Source of the DNA: Streptomyces sp. ISL-66
GTDB taxonomy: Bacteria > Actinomycetota > Actinomycetes > Streptomycetales > Streptomycetaceae
Direction: 5' to 3'
Assembly (NCBI RefSeq): GCF_018614135.1
Contig: NZ_JAGGOW010000095.1
Span: 1-64,000 of the forward strand
Length of the DNA stretch: 64,000 bases
Part shown: one piece after another, positions 17,935 through 26,478 of the stretch
How positions within the stretch are numbered: the stretch's first letter is position 1
How the letters are laid out: each line of letters starts with the position of its first letter
Notes under the pieces: generated by a model
What the model was told of the DNA's origin: nothing
The model's database searches: none
The model's input: the letters and a program-made list of their open reading frames with translations, nothing else
Made by a program: the position numbers and the translations under genes

Positions 17935-18375
17935 ATGCTCACCCCAGCCCTAACCCCCCGGCTCCGCGCGCCATCCGGCCACTCCTCCGCACACTGGTCA
18001 CTCACGCCGACCGTGGAACACGTCCCACTGGTCCGTGCGCGGGTTCGCGTCGCCCTTGAAGGGTGGCGGATCCCGGCCGAGGTCGCCGACACCATGCTGC
18101 TGGTCGTCAGCGAGCTGACCGCCAACGTGGTGCGGCACGCCGCAGGCGTCACCGACAGGCTGCGCGTCACGGTGACTTTCACCGGCGGCTGGCTCAGTCT
18201 CGACGTCGCCGATGGTGACCCCTTCCTGCCGCGTGCCCGCTGTGCGGATTCCTTCGCCGAGAGCGGCCGGGGGTTGGCCATCGTCGAGTTGGCGGTCGCC
18301 CATTGCCGCGGCGAGGTGTCCGCCCACACCCGGGCGCACGGCAAGACCGTCCGGGTGCGCCTTCCCCTCTCCTGA
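17935..18375 (+). CDS. ATP-binding protein, RsbW-like anti-sigma type
   Basis: A 146-residue single-domain HATPase. The N box is SELTANVVRHAA, the G1 region is SLDVADGDP, and the G2 box is ESGRGLAIVE. Small stand-alone proteins of this kind are abundant in Streptomyces and act as serine kinases or anti-sigma factors in partner-switching systems. No partner is adjacent. It may read from the divergent promoter region that carries the perfect LacI-type palindrome. The ATG at 17935 is used; a start slightly downstream is possible because the first 20 residues are low-complexity. Confidence 0.8.
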   Translation: MLTPALTPRLRAPSGHSSAHWSLTPTVEHVPLVRARVRVALEGWRIPAEVADTMLLVVSELTANVVRHAAGVTDRLRVTVTFTGGWLSLDVADGDPFLPRARCADSFAESGRGLAIVELAVAHCRGEVSAHTRAHGKTVRVRLPLS

Positions 18376-18455
18376 GAAGTCCCGGGGGGCCGTCGCGTCG
18401 ACTCGTGGGGAGGGGGCGTTCCGGAGGCGTCGGCAACATGCTGTTAACAAATTGG

Positions 18456-18496
18456 ATGTCGCGTAATATTGACGCTCGCTAGCAAAGCGACATACT
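18456..18496 (+). promoter_or_regulatory. Promoter/operator of the salicylate cluster, first copy
   Basis: TTGACG (18469-18474) and CATACT (18491-18496), 16 bp apart, form a plausible -35/-10 pair. Between them lies TCGC-N7-GCGA. A wider inverted repeat, ATGTCGC (18456-18462) with GCGACAT (18487-18493), encloses the -35. The same arrangement recurs at 20734-20774, so this looks like a shared regulator site, possibly for the PaaX protein of the cluster. Confidence 0.65.
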
Positions 18497-18537
18497 TGCT
18501 TCATTCTCCCGCTGCCCCCAGATTGAGGTGCCGCCCC

Positions 18538-20163
18538 ATGGAGCTCTCCCCATCCGCGCACGCGGACTCCTTCTGCCGCGATCGGCTCCCGCCCTTTCCC
18601 CTCTGGCCCGAACTGCACTTCGACCTACCGGAGTTGCACTACCCGGACCGACTCAACTCCGCCCAGCGCCTGCTCGACGACGCGGTCGAACGGTGGGGTC
18701 CGGACCGCCCCTGTCTGCTGACTCCCACCGAGCGGTGGACCTACGGCGAACTGCAGCATCGCGCCAACCAGGTCGCCCAGGTCCTGACCGAGGACTTCGC
18801 GATCCGGCCCGGAACCCGCGTCCTGCTGCGCGGTCCGAACAACCCCTGGCTCGTGGCCACGTGGTTCGGGGTGCTGAAGGCGGGCGCGGTTGCCGTCACG
18901 ACGATGCCGCTGCTGCGCGCAACGGAACTGTCGGAACTGAGCGGCATCAGCCGGCCGGCCGTCGCCGTGTGCGACCACCGCTTCCTCGGTGAACTCGTCG
19001 CCGCCGATACCCCCGGGCTCGCCGTGATCGCCTACGGAGGCGCCGGCGAGGACGACCTGGCGCAGCGCTGCGCGGGCAAGAGCGGCCGGTTCGTCAATGT
19101 CGATACCGCCGCGGACGACGTGGCCCTCATCGCGTTCACCTCGGGAACGACGGGCCGCCCGAAAGCCACCCTGCACTTCCACCGGGACATCCTGGCGAAC
19201 GCGGACACCTTCTCCCGTCACGTGCTGAAGCCACACCAGGACGATGTGTTCACCGGAACACCACCCCTTGCGTTCACCTTCGGACTCGGCGGCCTGGTGG
19301 TCTTCCCCCTGCACGTGGGAGCCGCGACGCTGCTGATCGAGCAGGCCGGACCGGAGCAGCTGGCCGATCTCGTCGCGGAACACCGCGTCACCGTGCTGTT
19401 CACCGCTCCCACCGCCTACCGGGCGATCATGGCGGCCGGAGCGGTGGACAAGCTGTCCGGACTGCGCCGGTGCGTTTCCGCCGGGGAAGCGCTCCCCGCG
19501 CAGGTGTGGGAGGAGTTCCATGCCGCCACCGGTCACCGCATCATCGACGGCATCGGTGCCACCGAAATGCTCCACGTGTTCATCTCCGCCGCCGACCAGG
19601 ACATACGTCCCGGCTCAACCGGCAGACCCGTGCCCGGCTACCGGGCCAGAATCGTGGACGAGCAGGGTGAGCCGGTAGCGGACGGGCAGCCCGGTCTACT
19701 GGCCGTCACCGGCCCCACGGGCTGCCGGTACATGGACGACCCGCGCCAGAGTACGTACGTGAGGGACGGCTGGAACGTCACCGGTGACACGTACATACGC
19801 GACCAGGAGGGCTACTTCTGGTACGTCGCCCGCAGCGACGACATGATCGTCTCATCCGGCTACAACATCGCCGGGCCCGAGGTCGAGAAGGCTCTGGCGG
19901 CCCACCCCCATGTCGAAGAGTGCGGCGTCGTCGGCGCCCCGGACAGCAAGCGCGGCATGCTCGTGAAGGCGTACGTGATCTTGCGGCCCGGCGTCCAGGC
20001 GAACGAGGCGACCGCCAAGGAACTCCAGAACCACGTCAAGCGGACCATCGCGCCCTACAAGTATCCGCGCGCGATCGAGTTCGTCACGGAACTGCCGCGC
20101 ACCAGCAACGGCAAGCTCCAACGCGGCGAACTGCGCAGGCGAGCCCACTCCGCTGCCTCCTAG
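18538..20163 (+). CDS. Aromatic acid-CoA ligase (salicylate/2-aminobenzoate type)
   Basis: A 541-residue adenylate-forming enzyme. The AMP-binding loop is AFTSGTTGRPKATLHFH at about residue 198. DGIGATEMLHVF is the acid-pocket motif of benzoate- and aminobenzoate-CoA ligases. WNVTGDTY and the catalytic lysine in RTSNGKLQRGEL complete the domain. It should activate an ortho-substituted benzoate through the adenylate to the CoA thioester. Next to a salicylyl-CoA 5-hydroxylase and gentisate dioxygenase, salicylate is the likely substrate. The ATG at 18538 follows GAGGTG and lies about 40 bp past the predicted promoter. Confidence 0.87.
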   Translation: MELSPSAHADSFCRDRLPPFPLWPELHFDLPELHYPDRLNSAQRLLDDAVERWGPDRPCLLTPTERWTYGELQHRANQVAQVLTEDFAIRPGTRVLLRGPNNPWLVATWFGVLKAGAVAVTTMPLLRATELSELSGISRPAVAVCDHRFLGELVAADTPGLAVIAYGGAGEDDLAQRCAGKSGRFVNVDTAADDVALIAFTSGTTGRPKATLHFHRDILANADTFSRHVLKPHQDDVFTGTPPLAFTFGLGGLVVFPLHVGAATLLIEQAGPEQLADLVAEHRVTVLFTAPTAYRAIMAAGAVDKLSGLRRCVSAGEALPAQVWEEFHAATGHRIIDGIGATEMLHVFISAADQDIRPGSTGRPVPGYRARIVDEQGEPVADGQPGLLAVTGPTGCRYMDDPRQSTYVRDGWNVTGDTYIRDQEGYFWYVARSDDMIVSSGYNIAGPEVEKALAAHPHVEECGVVGAPDSKRGMLVKAYVILRPGVQANEATAKELQNHVKRTIAPYKYPRAIEFVTELPRTSNGKLQRGELRRRAHSAAS

Positions 20164-20220
20164 CGCCCACCACCGGTCCTCCCCCGCACGCCGCCTTCCG
20201 CCCGAACGAAAGACACCACC

Positions 20221-20715
20221 ATGACCGCTACCGCCCCCCACGAGGAACCCGCCTCCGCGGACAGCTGCTCCGCCGGATGCCCGGAGGCGCGCATAGAGAA
20301 TCTGCCCAGCGTCGTGGTCGAGCGCCGGGTGGAGTGGCAGGACACCGACGCGGCCGGCCACTACCACCATTCCACGGTGGTGCGCTGGGTCGAGGCCGCC
20401 GAGGCGGTCCTGCTGCGGCGCCTGGGGCTCGCCCATCTCTTCGGCAGTACTCCCAGAGTCCACTTCGAGGCGGACTACCGGGCACGGCTGTGGTTCGGCG
20501 AGACCGTGCGTACCGAACTGCGGGTCACCAAGGTCGGTACCAGCTCCTTGCATTACGCCTTCACCGTCCGGGGTGAGGGGGATGAACCGGCAGCCACCGG
20601 ACGCATGATCATCGCCCACTCGGCCTCCCGTGCCACCGGATCCACCGCCTGGTCTGACGACGTGCGTGAAGTCCTCACCGCTGCGGGCCCGCAGGCTCCG
20701 GAGCTGTACGCGTGA
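20221..20715 (+). CDS. Hotdog-fold acyl-CoA thioesterase
   Basis: A 164-residue protein of the 4-hydroxybenzoyl-CoA thioesterase family. The motif WQDTDAAGHYHHSTVVRW contains the catalytic aspartate and surrounding residues of that family. It lies between the CoA ligase and the CoA-ester hydroxylase, so hydrolysis of gentisyl-CoA to free gentisate is its probable step. The first 30 residues are a variable, cysteine-containing extension. The gap to the ligase is 57 bp, consistent with one transcript. Confidence 0.85.
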   Translation: MTATAPHEEPASADSCSAGCPEARIENLPSVVVERRVEWQDTDAAGHYHHSTVVRWVEAAEAVLLRRLGLAHLFGSTPRVHFEADYRARLWFGETVRTELRVTKVGTSSLHYAFTVRGEGDEPAATGRMIIAHSASRATGSTAWSDDVREVLTAAGPQAPELYA

Positions 20716-20733
20716 CCGGGGACACCCACCTCA

Positions 20734-20774
20734 ATATGTTGCTTACTTGACGATCGCCAAATCTGCGACATATC
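20734..20774 (+). promoter_or_regulatory. Promoter/operator of the salicylate cluster, second copy
   Basis: TTGACG (20747-20752) and CATATC (20769-20774) are 16 bp apart, exactly as in the copy at 18456-18496. TCGC-N7-GCGA lies between them. The outer arms ATATGTTGC (20734-20742) and GCGACATAT (20765-20773) form a 9-bp inverted repeat with one mismatch. The site precedes the salicylyl-CoA hydroxylase by about 30 bp. Confidence 0.65.
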
Positions 20775-20803
20775 TTGTTTTCAGAACCACTAGGAGGAAC
20801 GCC

Positions 20804-23200
20804 GTGCGCGTAGCAGTTATCGGAGGAGGGCCTGGCGGGCTGTACTTCGCGGCCCTGGCCAAGCAGCTCTCCCCGAATTGGGAGATCACCGTCTGGGAGC
20901 GCAACGCGCCCGACGACACGTTCGGCTTCGGCGTGGTCTTTTCCGACGAGACGCTCGACGGCATCGCGCAGGCGGATCCCGACGTATTCGATGCCATGTC
21001 CGAGGACTTCGCCCGCTGGAGCGACATCGACGTCCGCTACAAGGGCCAGGTGCTCACCTCCGGCGGCCACGGCTTCGCCGCGCTGGGACGCAAGCGCCTG
21101 CTGCAGATCCTCCAACAGCGCTGCGCCGCCCTCGACGTGGACGTCCGCTACCGCACGCAGGCCCCGCCGGTCGAAGAGCTCTCCGCCCAGTACGACCTGG
21201 TCGTCGCGTGTGACGGGGTCCGCTCGGCGTCCCGCGCCGCCTACGCCGACACCTTCGGACCGGACCTCGACGAGCGCAACTGCCGCTACATGTGGCTCGG
21301 CACCGACAAGGTCTTCGAAGCCTTCACCTTCATCGTTGCCGAGGGGGACTTCGGGACGCTGCAGGTTCACGCCTACCCCTTCGACGACAGACGCTCCACC
21401 TTCATCGTCGAGATCGACGAGGAGTCCTGGCGACGTGCCGGCTTCGAAGAGTTCGCAGCCCGCGACTACCCGCCCGGGACGAGCGACGGGGACAGCATCC
21501 GGCTCTGCGAGGAGATACTCGCCGACCATCTCGACGGCCACCGCCTGCTGCCCAACAACTCCAAGTGGATCAGCTTCACCACCGTCCGCAACGAGACGTG
21601 GCGCCACGGCAACGTCGTCCTCCTCGGGGACGCGGCCCACACCGCCCACTTCTCCATAGGCTCCGGCACCAAGCTCGCCATGGAGGACTCACTCGCGCTC
21701 GCCGCCTGCCTCCACGAGCACCAGGACGTCGACGCCGCCCTCGCCGCGTACGAGGCCGAACGCAAGCCGGTCGTCGAATCCACCCAGCGAGCCGCCCAGG
21801 CCAGCCTCGAATGGTTCGAAAACGTCGGACGCTACACCGGCCAGGACCCGCACCAGTTCGCCTTCAACCTCCTCACCCGCAGCCGACGCGTCACCTACGA
21901 CAACCTGCGGATACGCGACGAGGACTTCACCGACGCCGTCGACGCCCGCCACGCCCTGGAGACTGCCTCCTCAGTCGCCCTGCCCGGCAGGGCGACCGCC
22001 CCCCCGATGTTCCGGCCGTTCCGTCTGGGCGGCCTGCGCCTTCGCAACCGCGTCGTCGCGCCTCCCATCGCCCTCTACACCGCACGTGACGGTGTGCCGG
22101 GCGACTTCGACATCGTGCACCTCAGTACCCAGGCCATCGGTGGCTCGGGCCTGGTGTTCGCCGGCATGACGGCCGTCAGCCCCGAGGGACGCTCCACGAC
22201 CGGCTGCCCCGGCCTGTACACCGCCGAACAAGAGGCCGCTTGGAGCCGTATCGCGGAGTTCGTCCACCAGCAGTCGGACACCTGCCTGGGCATCCAGCTC
22301 ACCCACGCCGGCCGCCGCGCGGCCACCCATACGCCCCGTCCCGACGGCAGCAGTACGCCGCTGGGCGCCGAGGGCTGGCCCCTGGTCGCTGCCTCCCCGC
22401 TGGCCTGGGACGCGAACAGCACCGTGCCGCGCGAAGCCACGCGCGCCGACATGGATGCCATCGCCGGCGACTTCGTCACCGCCGCCGCTCGTGCTGACCG
22501 GGCCGGCTTCGATGTCCTGGAACTCCAGTACGGCCACGGCCACCTGCTGTCCGGCTTCCTCTCTCCGCTCACCAACACGCGCAGCGACGAGTACGGGGGC
22601 ACCCTCGCCGGCCGGATGCGATTCCCCCTGGAGGTACTGCGCGCGGTCCGCGAGGTCTGGCCCGCGGGAAAGGCGCTCGTCGTCCGCGTCTCTGCCACCG
22701 ACTGGGCCGAGGGAGGCACCAGCGAAGCCGACACCATCGAGATCGCCCGCTCTCTCTCGGAGGCCGGAGCAGACGCGATCGACGTCTCCACCGGCGAGGT
22801 CGTCGCCCACCAGCGTCCGAGCTACGGTCGCAGCTATCAGACCCCGTACGCCGACCTGATCCGCAACGCAACAGGCGTCCCGGTCATCGCGGTCGGCGCG
22901 ATCTCCACGTACGACGACGTGAACTCGATCATCCTGGCCGGGCGGGCAGACCTCTGCGCCGTGGGGCGCGCCCAGCTGCACGACCCGCTGTGGACCCTGC
23001 ACGCTGCGGCCGCCCAGGGCTACAGCGGTGCGGCAGCCCCCTGGCCGGCGTCATGGAAGGCCGGTAGCGGCCGCCCTCCGGGCGCGCGCTCCGACCGCAT
23101 CCCGCCGCGCCTTCAGCTGCTGCGGGAGCCTTCCGCTCCCGTGCACCAGCGCTGGCTTCCCCTCGTCCAAGCCCGCGCCGTCGCTGCCGCGGCCCACTGA
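20804..23200 (+). CDS. sdgC: Bifunctional salicylyl-CoA 5-hydroxylase/oxidoreductase
   Basis: A 798-residue fusion. Residues 1-390 are a flavin monooxygenase with the FAD-binding VAVIGGGPGG and the second FAD motif GDAAHTAHFSIGSGTKLAME. Residues about 402-740 are an old-yellow-enzyme domain starting MFRPFRLGGLRLRNRVV, with QLTHAGRRA and LQYGHGHLLSGFLSP. This architecture is shared by salicylyl-CoA 5-hydroxylase (SdgC) and 2-aminobenzoyl-CoA monooxygenase/reductase. The linked gentisate dioxygenase favours salicylyl-CoA hydroxylation to gentisyl-CoA. GTG at 20804 is chosen because AGGAGGA precedes it and the FAD motif follows directly. Its own promoter lies just upstream. Confidence 0.88.
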   Translation: MRVAVIGGGPGGLYFAALAKQLSPNWEITVWERNAPDDTFGFGVVFSDETLDGIAQADPDVFDAMSEDFARWSDIDVRYKGQVLTSGGHGFAALGRKRLLQILQQRCAALDVDVRYRTQAPPVEELSAQYDLVVACDGVRSASRAAYADTFGPDLDERNCRYMWLGTDKVFEAFTFIVAEGDFGTLQVHAYPFDDRRSTFIVEIDEESWRRAGFEEFAARDYPPGTSDGDSIRLCEEILADHLDGHRLLPNNSKWISFTTVRNETWRHGNVVLLGDAAHTAHFSIGSGTKLAMEDSLALAACLHEHQDVDAALAAYEAERKPVVESTQRAAQASLEWFENVGRYTGQDPHQFAFNLLTRSRRVTYDNLRIRDEDFTDAVDARHALETASSVALPGRATAPPMFRPFRLGGLRLRNRVVAPPIALYTARDGVPGDFDIVHLSTQAIGGSGLVFAGMTAVSPEGRSTTGCPGLYTAEQEAAWSRIAEFVHQQSDTCLGIQLTHAGRRAATHTPRPDGSSTPLGAEGWPLVAASPLAWDANSTVPREATRADMDAIAGDFVTAAARADRAGFDVLELQYGHGHLLSGFLSPLTNTRSDEYGGTLAGRMRFPLEVLRAVREVWPAGKALVVRVSATDWAEGGTSEADTIEIARSLSEAGADAIDVSTGEVVAHQRPSYGRSYQTPYADLIRNATGVPVIAVGAISTYDDVNSIILAGRADLCAVGRAQLHDPLWTLHAAAAQGYSGAAAPWPASWKAGSGRPPGARSDRIPPRLQLLREPSAPVHQRWLPLVQARAVAAAAH

Positions 23201-23214
23201 ACCGGAGGGACTCG

Positions 23215-24255
23215 ATGGAGAACCTGCCCCGCTTCACCGCGGCCGCCGTCCAGGCCGCCCCCGTCTACCTCGACCCCGCCGCCACCGTCGACAAGGCGAT
23301 AGCCCTCATCGCCGAGGCGGCCGCCCATGGCGCCGAACTCGTCGTGTTCCCCGAGGTGTTCATCCCCGGATACCCGTACTGGAACTGGACGATGAACCCC
23401 GTCCAGGGCTCCCCGTGGTTCGAGCGTCTCTACCGCTCCTCCATCGACATCCCCGGGCCGCACGTGGATGCCCTACGCGCAGCAGCCCGCCAGCACGGTG
23501 TCGTCCTCGTCATCGGTGTGAACGAACGCGGCCCCCACAGCCTGGGCGTCCTCTACAACACGCTGCTGACCATCGGCCCGGACGGCGAACTGCTCGGCGT
23601 GCACCGCAAACTGGTTCCGACCTGGGCCGAGAAGCTCACCTGGACCGGCGGCGACGGAAGCTCCCTGAAGGTCCACTCCACACCCGTCGGGCCGCTCGGT
23701 GCGCTCGCCTGCGGGGAGAACACCAATACGCTGGCCCGCTTCACCCTTCTCGCACAGGGCGAACTCGTCCACGCGTCCTGCTACATCTCCCTCCCGGTCG
23801 CCCCCGCGGACTACGACATGGCCGACGCCATCGCCGTACGTACAGCTGCCCACAGCTTCGAGGGCAAGGTCTTCTCCGTCGTGGCCTGCTCGACGATCTC
23901 CCCGGAGATCGTCGACACCATCGCCGGCGACGACGAGGACCTGCGCCGCATGCTCGCACGGCCCCGCAGCGCCCTGTCAGGGATCTTCGGCCCCGACGGC
24001 CGCCCCGTCACCGAACCCCTCATCGACGAAGAGGGCATCGTGTACGCGGAAATCGACCTGGCCAAGTGCATCCAGCCCAAGCAGATGCACGACATCGTCG
24101 GCCACTACAACCGCTTCGACATCTTCCAGCTCCACGTCGACAACCGCCCTCGCACCCCCGTGACCTTCGCGACCGATCCCACGCATGCGCCGACGGCACC
24201 CGCCACAGCGCCCCTCGCCACCGGACACACCAGCACCACGAAGGAGGAAGCATGA
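23215..24255 (+). CDS. Nitrilase
   Basis: A 346-residue carbon-nitrogen hydrolase of the true nitrilase branch. The catalytic triad is visible as Glu 47 (VVFPEVFIPGYPYW), Lys 132 (HRKLVPTWAEK) and Cys 166 (LACGEN). Nitrilases convert a nitrile to the carboxylic acid and ammonia. It starts 14 bp after the hydroxylase and its last codons overlap the dioxygenase start (ATGA), so it is translationally embedded in the operon. This suggests that an aromatic nitrile, for example 2-hydroxybenzonitrile, may feed the salicylate pathway; the substrate is inferred. Confidence 0.87.
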   Translation: MENLPRFTAAAVQAAPVYLDPAATVDKAIALIAEAAAHGAELVVFPEVFIPGYPYWNWTMNPVQGSPWFERLYRSSIDIPGPHVDALRAAARQHGVVLVIGVNERGPHSLGVLYNTLLTIGPDGELLGVHRKLVPTWAEKLTWTGGDGSSLKVHSTPVGPLGALACGENTNTLARFTLLAQGELVHASCYISLPVAPADYDMADAIAVRTAAHSFEGKVFSVVACSTISPEIVDTIAGDDEDLRRMLARPRSALSGIFGPDGRPVTEPLIDEEGIVYAEIDLAKCIQPKQMHDIVGHYNRFDIFQLHVDNRPRTPVTFATDPTHAPTAPATAPLATGHTSTTKEEA

Positions 24256-25364
24256 CCACCGAGCATGACGACACCATGCTGGGCAGGGCCCGGGTGTCCG
24301 ACACCCCCGAGCTCACCGCCTACTACGGGGAACTGGCCGAACTCGAAGCCGGCGCGCTGTGGACCGTCGCCAACGACATCGAACCGTGGTACCCCCAGCC
24401 CAAATCCGTCCCCGTGCTGTGGCGTTACGACGAACTGCGACCCCTGGTACGCAAGGCACTCGACCTGGTCAAGGCGGACGACGCCGGCCGCCGCGTGGTC
24501 ATGCTCGTCAACCCCGGCCGCAAGGACGTCAGCGCAGCCGCCGGACTCCTCTACACGGGCCTGCAGATCATGGGCCCCGGCGAGGCCATGACCGCCCACC
24601 GCCACCAAGCGGCCGCGCTGCGGTTCGTGCACGAAGGCACCGGAGCGTGGACCATCGTCGACGGGCAGAAGCTCAAGGTGGCCCCCGGCGACTTCGCCAT
24701 CACCCCCAACGGAACCTGGCACGAACACGGCAACGAGTCCGAGGATGCCCCGGTCATCTGGCAGGACGGCCTCGACATACCGCTGGTCAACGCTCTGGAC
24801 GCCGGCTTCTACGAGGTCCACCCCGACCTTCACCAAGTCCCCGGAAAGGTCATCAACTCCTCGGTGCTCAGCTACGGCGGGAACCTGCTGCCCTACGGAG
24901 CGGAGAAGTGGACCCGCCCCTACTCCCCCCTGCTGGCCTTCCCCTGGGAGCCGACCTATGAGGCCCTGCGCAACCTCGCGAAGGCCGGCGAAGGATCGCC
25001 GTACGACGGTGTGATCGCGGAGTACACCAACCCCCTCACCGGCGGCTCGGTCATGCCCACGATGGGTGCCCACATGCAGCTTCTGCGGCCGGGCCAGGCC
25101 ACCCGGGCCCACCGCCACACCGGCTCGGTCATCTACACCGCGGCCAAGGGCCACGGCTACTCCGTGATCGCGGGACAGCGCTTCAACTGGAAGAAGGGCG
25201 ACATCTTCTGCGTGCCGTCCTGGGCCTGGCACGAGCACCACAACCTCGACCAGGACGAGGACGCCTGCCTCTTCTCCTTCAACGACTTCCCCGTGATGCG
25301 CTCGCTCGGCTTCCACCGCGAAGAGGCATACACCGAGAACGGCGGGCACCAGCCCACCGCCTGA
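24252..25364 (+). CDS. Gentisate 1,2-dioxygenase
   Basis: A 370-residue bicupin dioxygenase. The N-terminal cupin carries the iron ligands His 116 and His 118 (TAHRHQAAALRFVHEG) and His 157/His 159 (GTWHEHG). The C-terminal cupin repeats the pattern with RAHRHTGSVIYT and WAWHEHHN. Gentisate dioxygenases open the ring to give maleylpyruvate. The start overlaps the nitrilase stop by four bases and has a GGAGGAAG ribosome site. A long perfect hairpin begins four bases after the stop, so downstream expression may be reduced or uncoupled. Confidence 0.92.
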   Translation: MTTEHDDTMLGRARVSDTPELTAYYGELAELEAGALWTVANDIEPWYPQPKSVPVLWRYDELRPLVRKALDLVKADDAGRRVVMLVNPGRKDVSAAAGLLYTGLQIMGPGEAMTAHRHQAAALRFVHEGTGAWTIVDGQKLKVAPGDFAITPNGTWHEHGNESEDAPVIWQDGLDIPLVNALDAGFYEVHPDLHQVPGKVINSSVLSYGGNLLPYGAEKWTRPYSPLLAFPWEPTYEALRNLAKAGEGSPYDGVIAEYTNPLTGGSVMPTMGAHMQLLRPGQATRAHRHTGSVIYTAAKGHGYSVIAGQRFNWKKGDIFCVPSWAWHEHHNLDQDEDACLFSFNDFPVMRSLGFHREEAYTENGGHQPTA

Positions 25365-25367
25365 GCC

Positions 25368-25422
25368 GCGGCGCCGTACCGCAAGCCGCCGGCCCTGACA
25401 CCGGCAACCGGTACGGCGCCGC
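25368..25422 (+). terminator. Long hairpin between dioxygenase and FAH gene
   Basis: GCGGCGCCGTACCG at 25368-25381 pairs perfectly with CGGTACGGCGCCGC at 25409-25422 around a 27-base loop. It lies inside the catabolic cluster, so it may be a partial terminator or an RNA-stabilising element. The next gene starts 118 bp further on. Confidence 0.65.
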
Positions 25423-25540
25423 ATCACACCAGCGGCGGTTCCACCCCGCGCCGCCTCTGGAACGGGGTGGTCGCCGAGCCCCTGAGCCCTGTGGCCACCC
25501 CAACCTCCGAAGATTTCCATCACACCCGCAAGGAGCACCG

Positions 25541-26449
25541 ATGCGACTGGTGACCTACACCCTCAACGACGGACCGCACCTGCTCGGCGCCCAGGTCGAC
25601 GACGAGCACATCGTCGACCTCGCCGTCCTGGCCGAACGAGCCGACGTCGAACTCCCCCTCGACCTCCTGTCGTTCATTCAGGCCGGCGACCCCGCCCGGG
25701 AAGCAGCGCAGCACCTCCTGGCGGACGACCCCACCGGATGGCCGACCGAGGCAGTCCGCAGGATCAGCGAGGTGTCGCTGCGCGCCCCGCTGCGCCCCGG
25801 CAAGATCATCGGGGTGGGGCTGAACTACGTGGAGCACGTCGCCGAATCCAGCCGCAGCCTCGACACCGACAAGGAACTTCCCCCCAGGCCGGTTCTCTTC
25901 AGCAAGCCCGCCACCGCCGTCACCGGCCCCGGGCAGCCGATCCTGCACAACGCCGACCTGACCACCCAGCTCGACTGGGAATGCGAGCTCGCCGTCGTCA
26001 TCGGCCGCACCGCCTTCCGCGTCAGCGAGGAAGAGGCGTACGACCACATCTTCGGCTACAGCATCGTCAACGACATCAGCGCCCGCGATCAGCGCCGCTC
26101 CGGCCAGTGGTTCTTCTCCAAGGGCCAGGACTCCTACGCCCCCTTCGGTCCCGCCGTCGTCACGGCCGACGAGATCACCGACCCCATGGCACTCGACCTC
26201 TCGCTGCGCGTCAACGGCGTCACCAAGCAGAAGTCCAACACCCGTCACATGCTCTTCCCCATCGCCCGCCTCATCGCCGACATCTCCTCGGGCGTGACGC
26301 TGGAGCCGGGCGACGTCATCGCCACGGGTTCCCCGTCCGGTGTTGGTGCCGGCATGGTTCCGCCGGAGTTCCTCAACCCCGGCGATACGGTCGAAGCCAC
26401 CGTCGAGGGCATCGGCACGCTGGCCAACCCCGTCATCGACGCCCGCTGA
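25541..26449 (+). CDS. Fumarylacetoacetate hydrolase family protein, probable maleylpyruvate hydrolase
   Basis: A 302-residue FAH-fold enzyme. GVGLNYVEH and FSKPATAV shape the active site. The metal ligands are Glu 147 and Glu 149 (DWECELAVVIG) and Asp 178 (VNDISARDQ). Between a gentisate dioxygenase and a maleate isomerase, the expected reaction is hydrolysis of maleylpyruvate to maleate and pyruvate, rather than isomerisation to fumarylpyruvate. No glutathione- or mycothiol-dependent isomerase gene is present, which supports direct hydrolysis. The start has GGAGCACCG upstream. Confidence 0.87.
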   Translation: MRLVTYTLNDGPHLLGAQVDDEHIVDLAVLAERADVELPLDLLSFIQAGDPAREAAQHLLADDPTGWPTEAVRRISEVSLRAPLRPGKIIGVGLNYVEHVAESSRSLDTDKELPPRPVLFSKPATAVTGPGQPILHNADLTTQLDWECELAVVIGRTAFRVSEEEAYDHIFGYSIVNDISARDQRRSGQWFFSKGQDSYAPFGPAVVTADEITDPMALDLSLRVNGVTKQKSNTRHMLFPIARLIADISSGVTLEPGDVIATGSPSGVGAGMVPPEFLNPGDTVEATVEGIGTLANPVIDAR

Positions 26450-26478
26450 CCACCACACCCCTGACGAAGGACCCCTCC

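Noticed and set aside
20630..20803. Upstream in-frame extension of the salicylyl-CoA hydroxylase
   Set aside because: The extra residues overlap the thioesterase gene and the promoter element. The GTG at 20804 has a strong ribosome site and the FAD motif follows at once.
18538..23200. Anthranilate (2-aminobenzoyl-CoA) pathway as the main function
   Set aside because: The ligase and hydroxylase families fit, but the linked gentisate dioxygenase, FAH hydrolase and maleate isomerase would have no substrate. Salicylate explains all genes.
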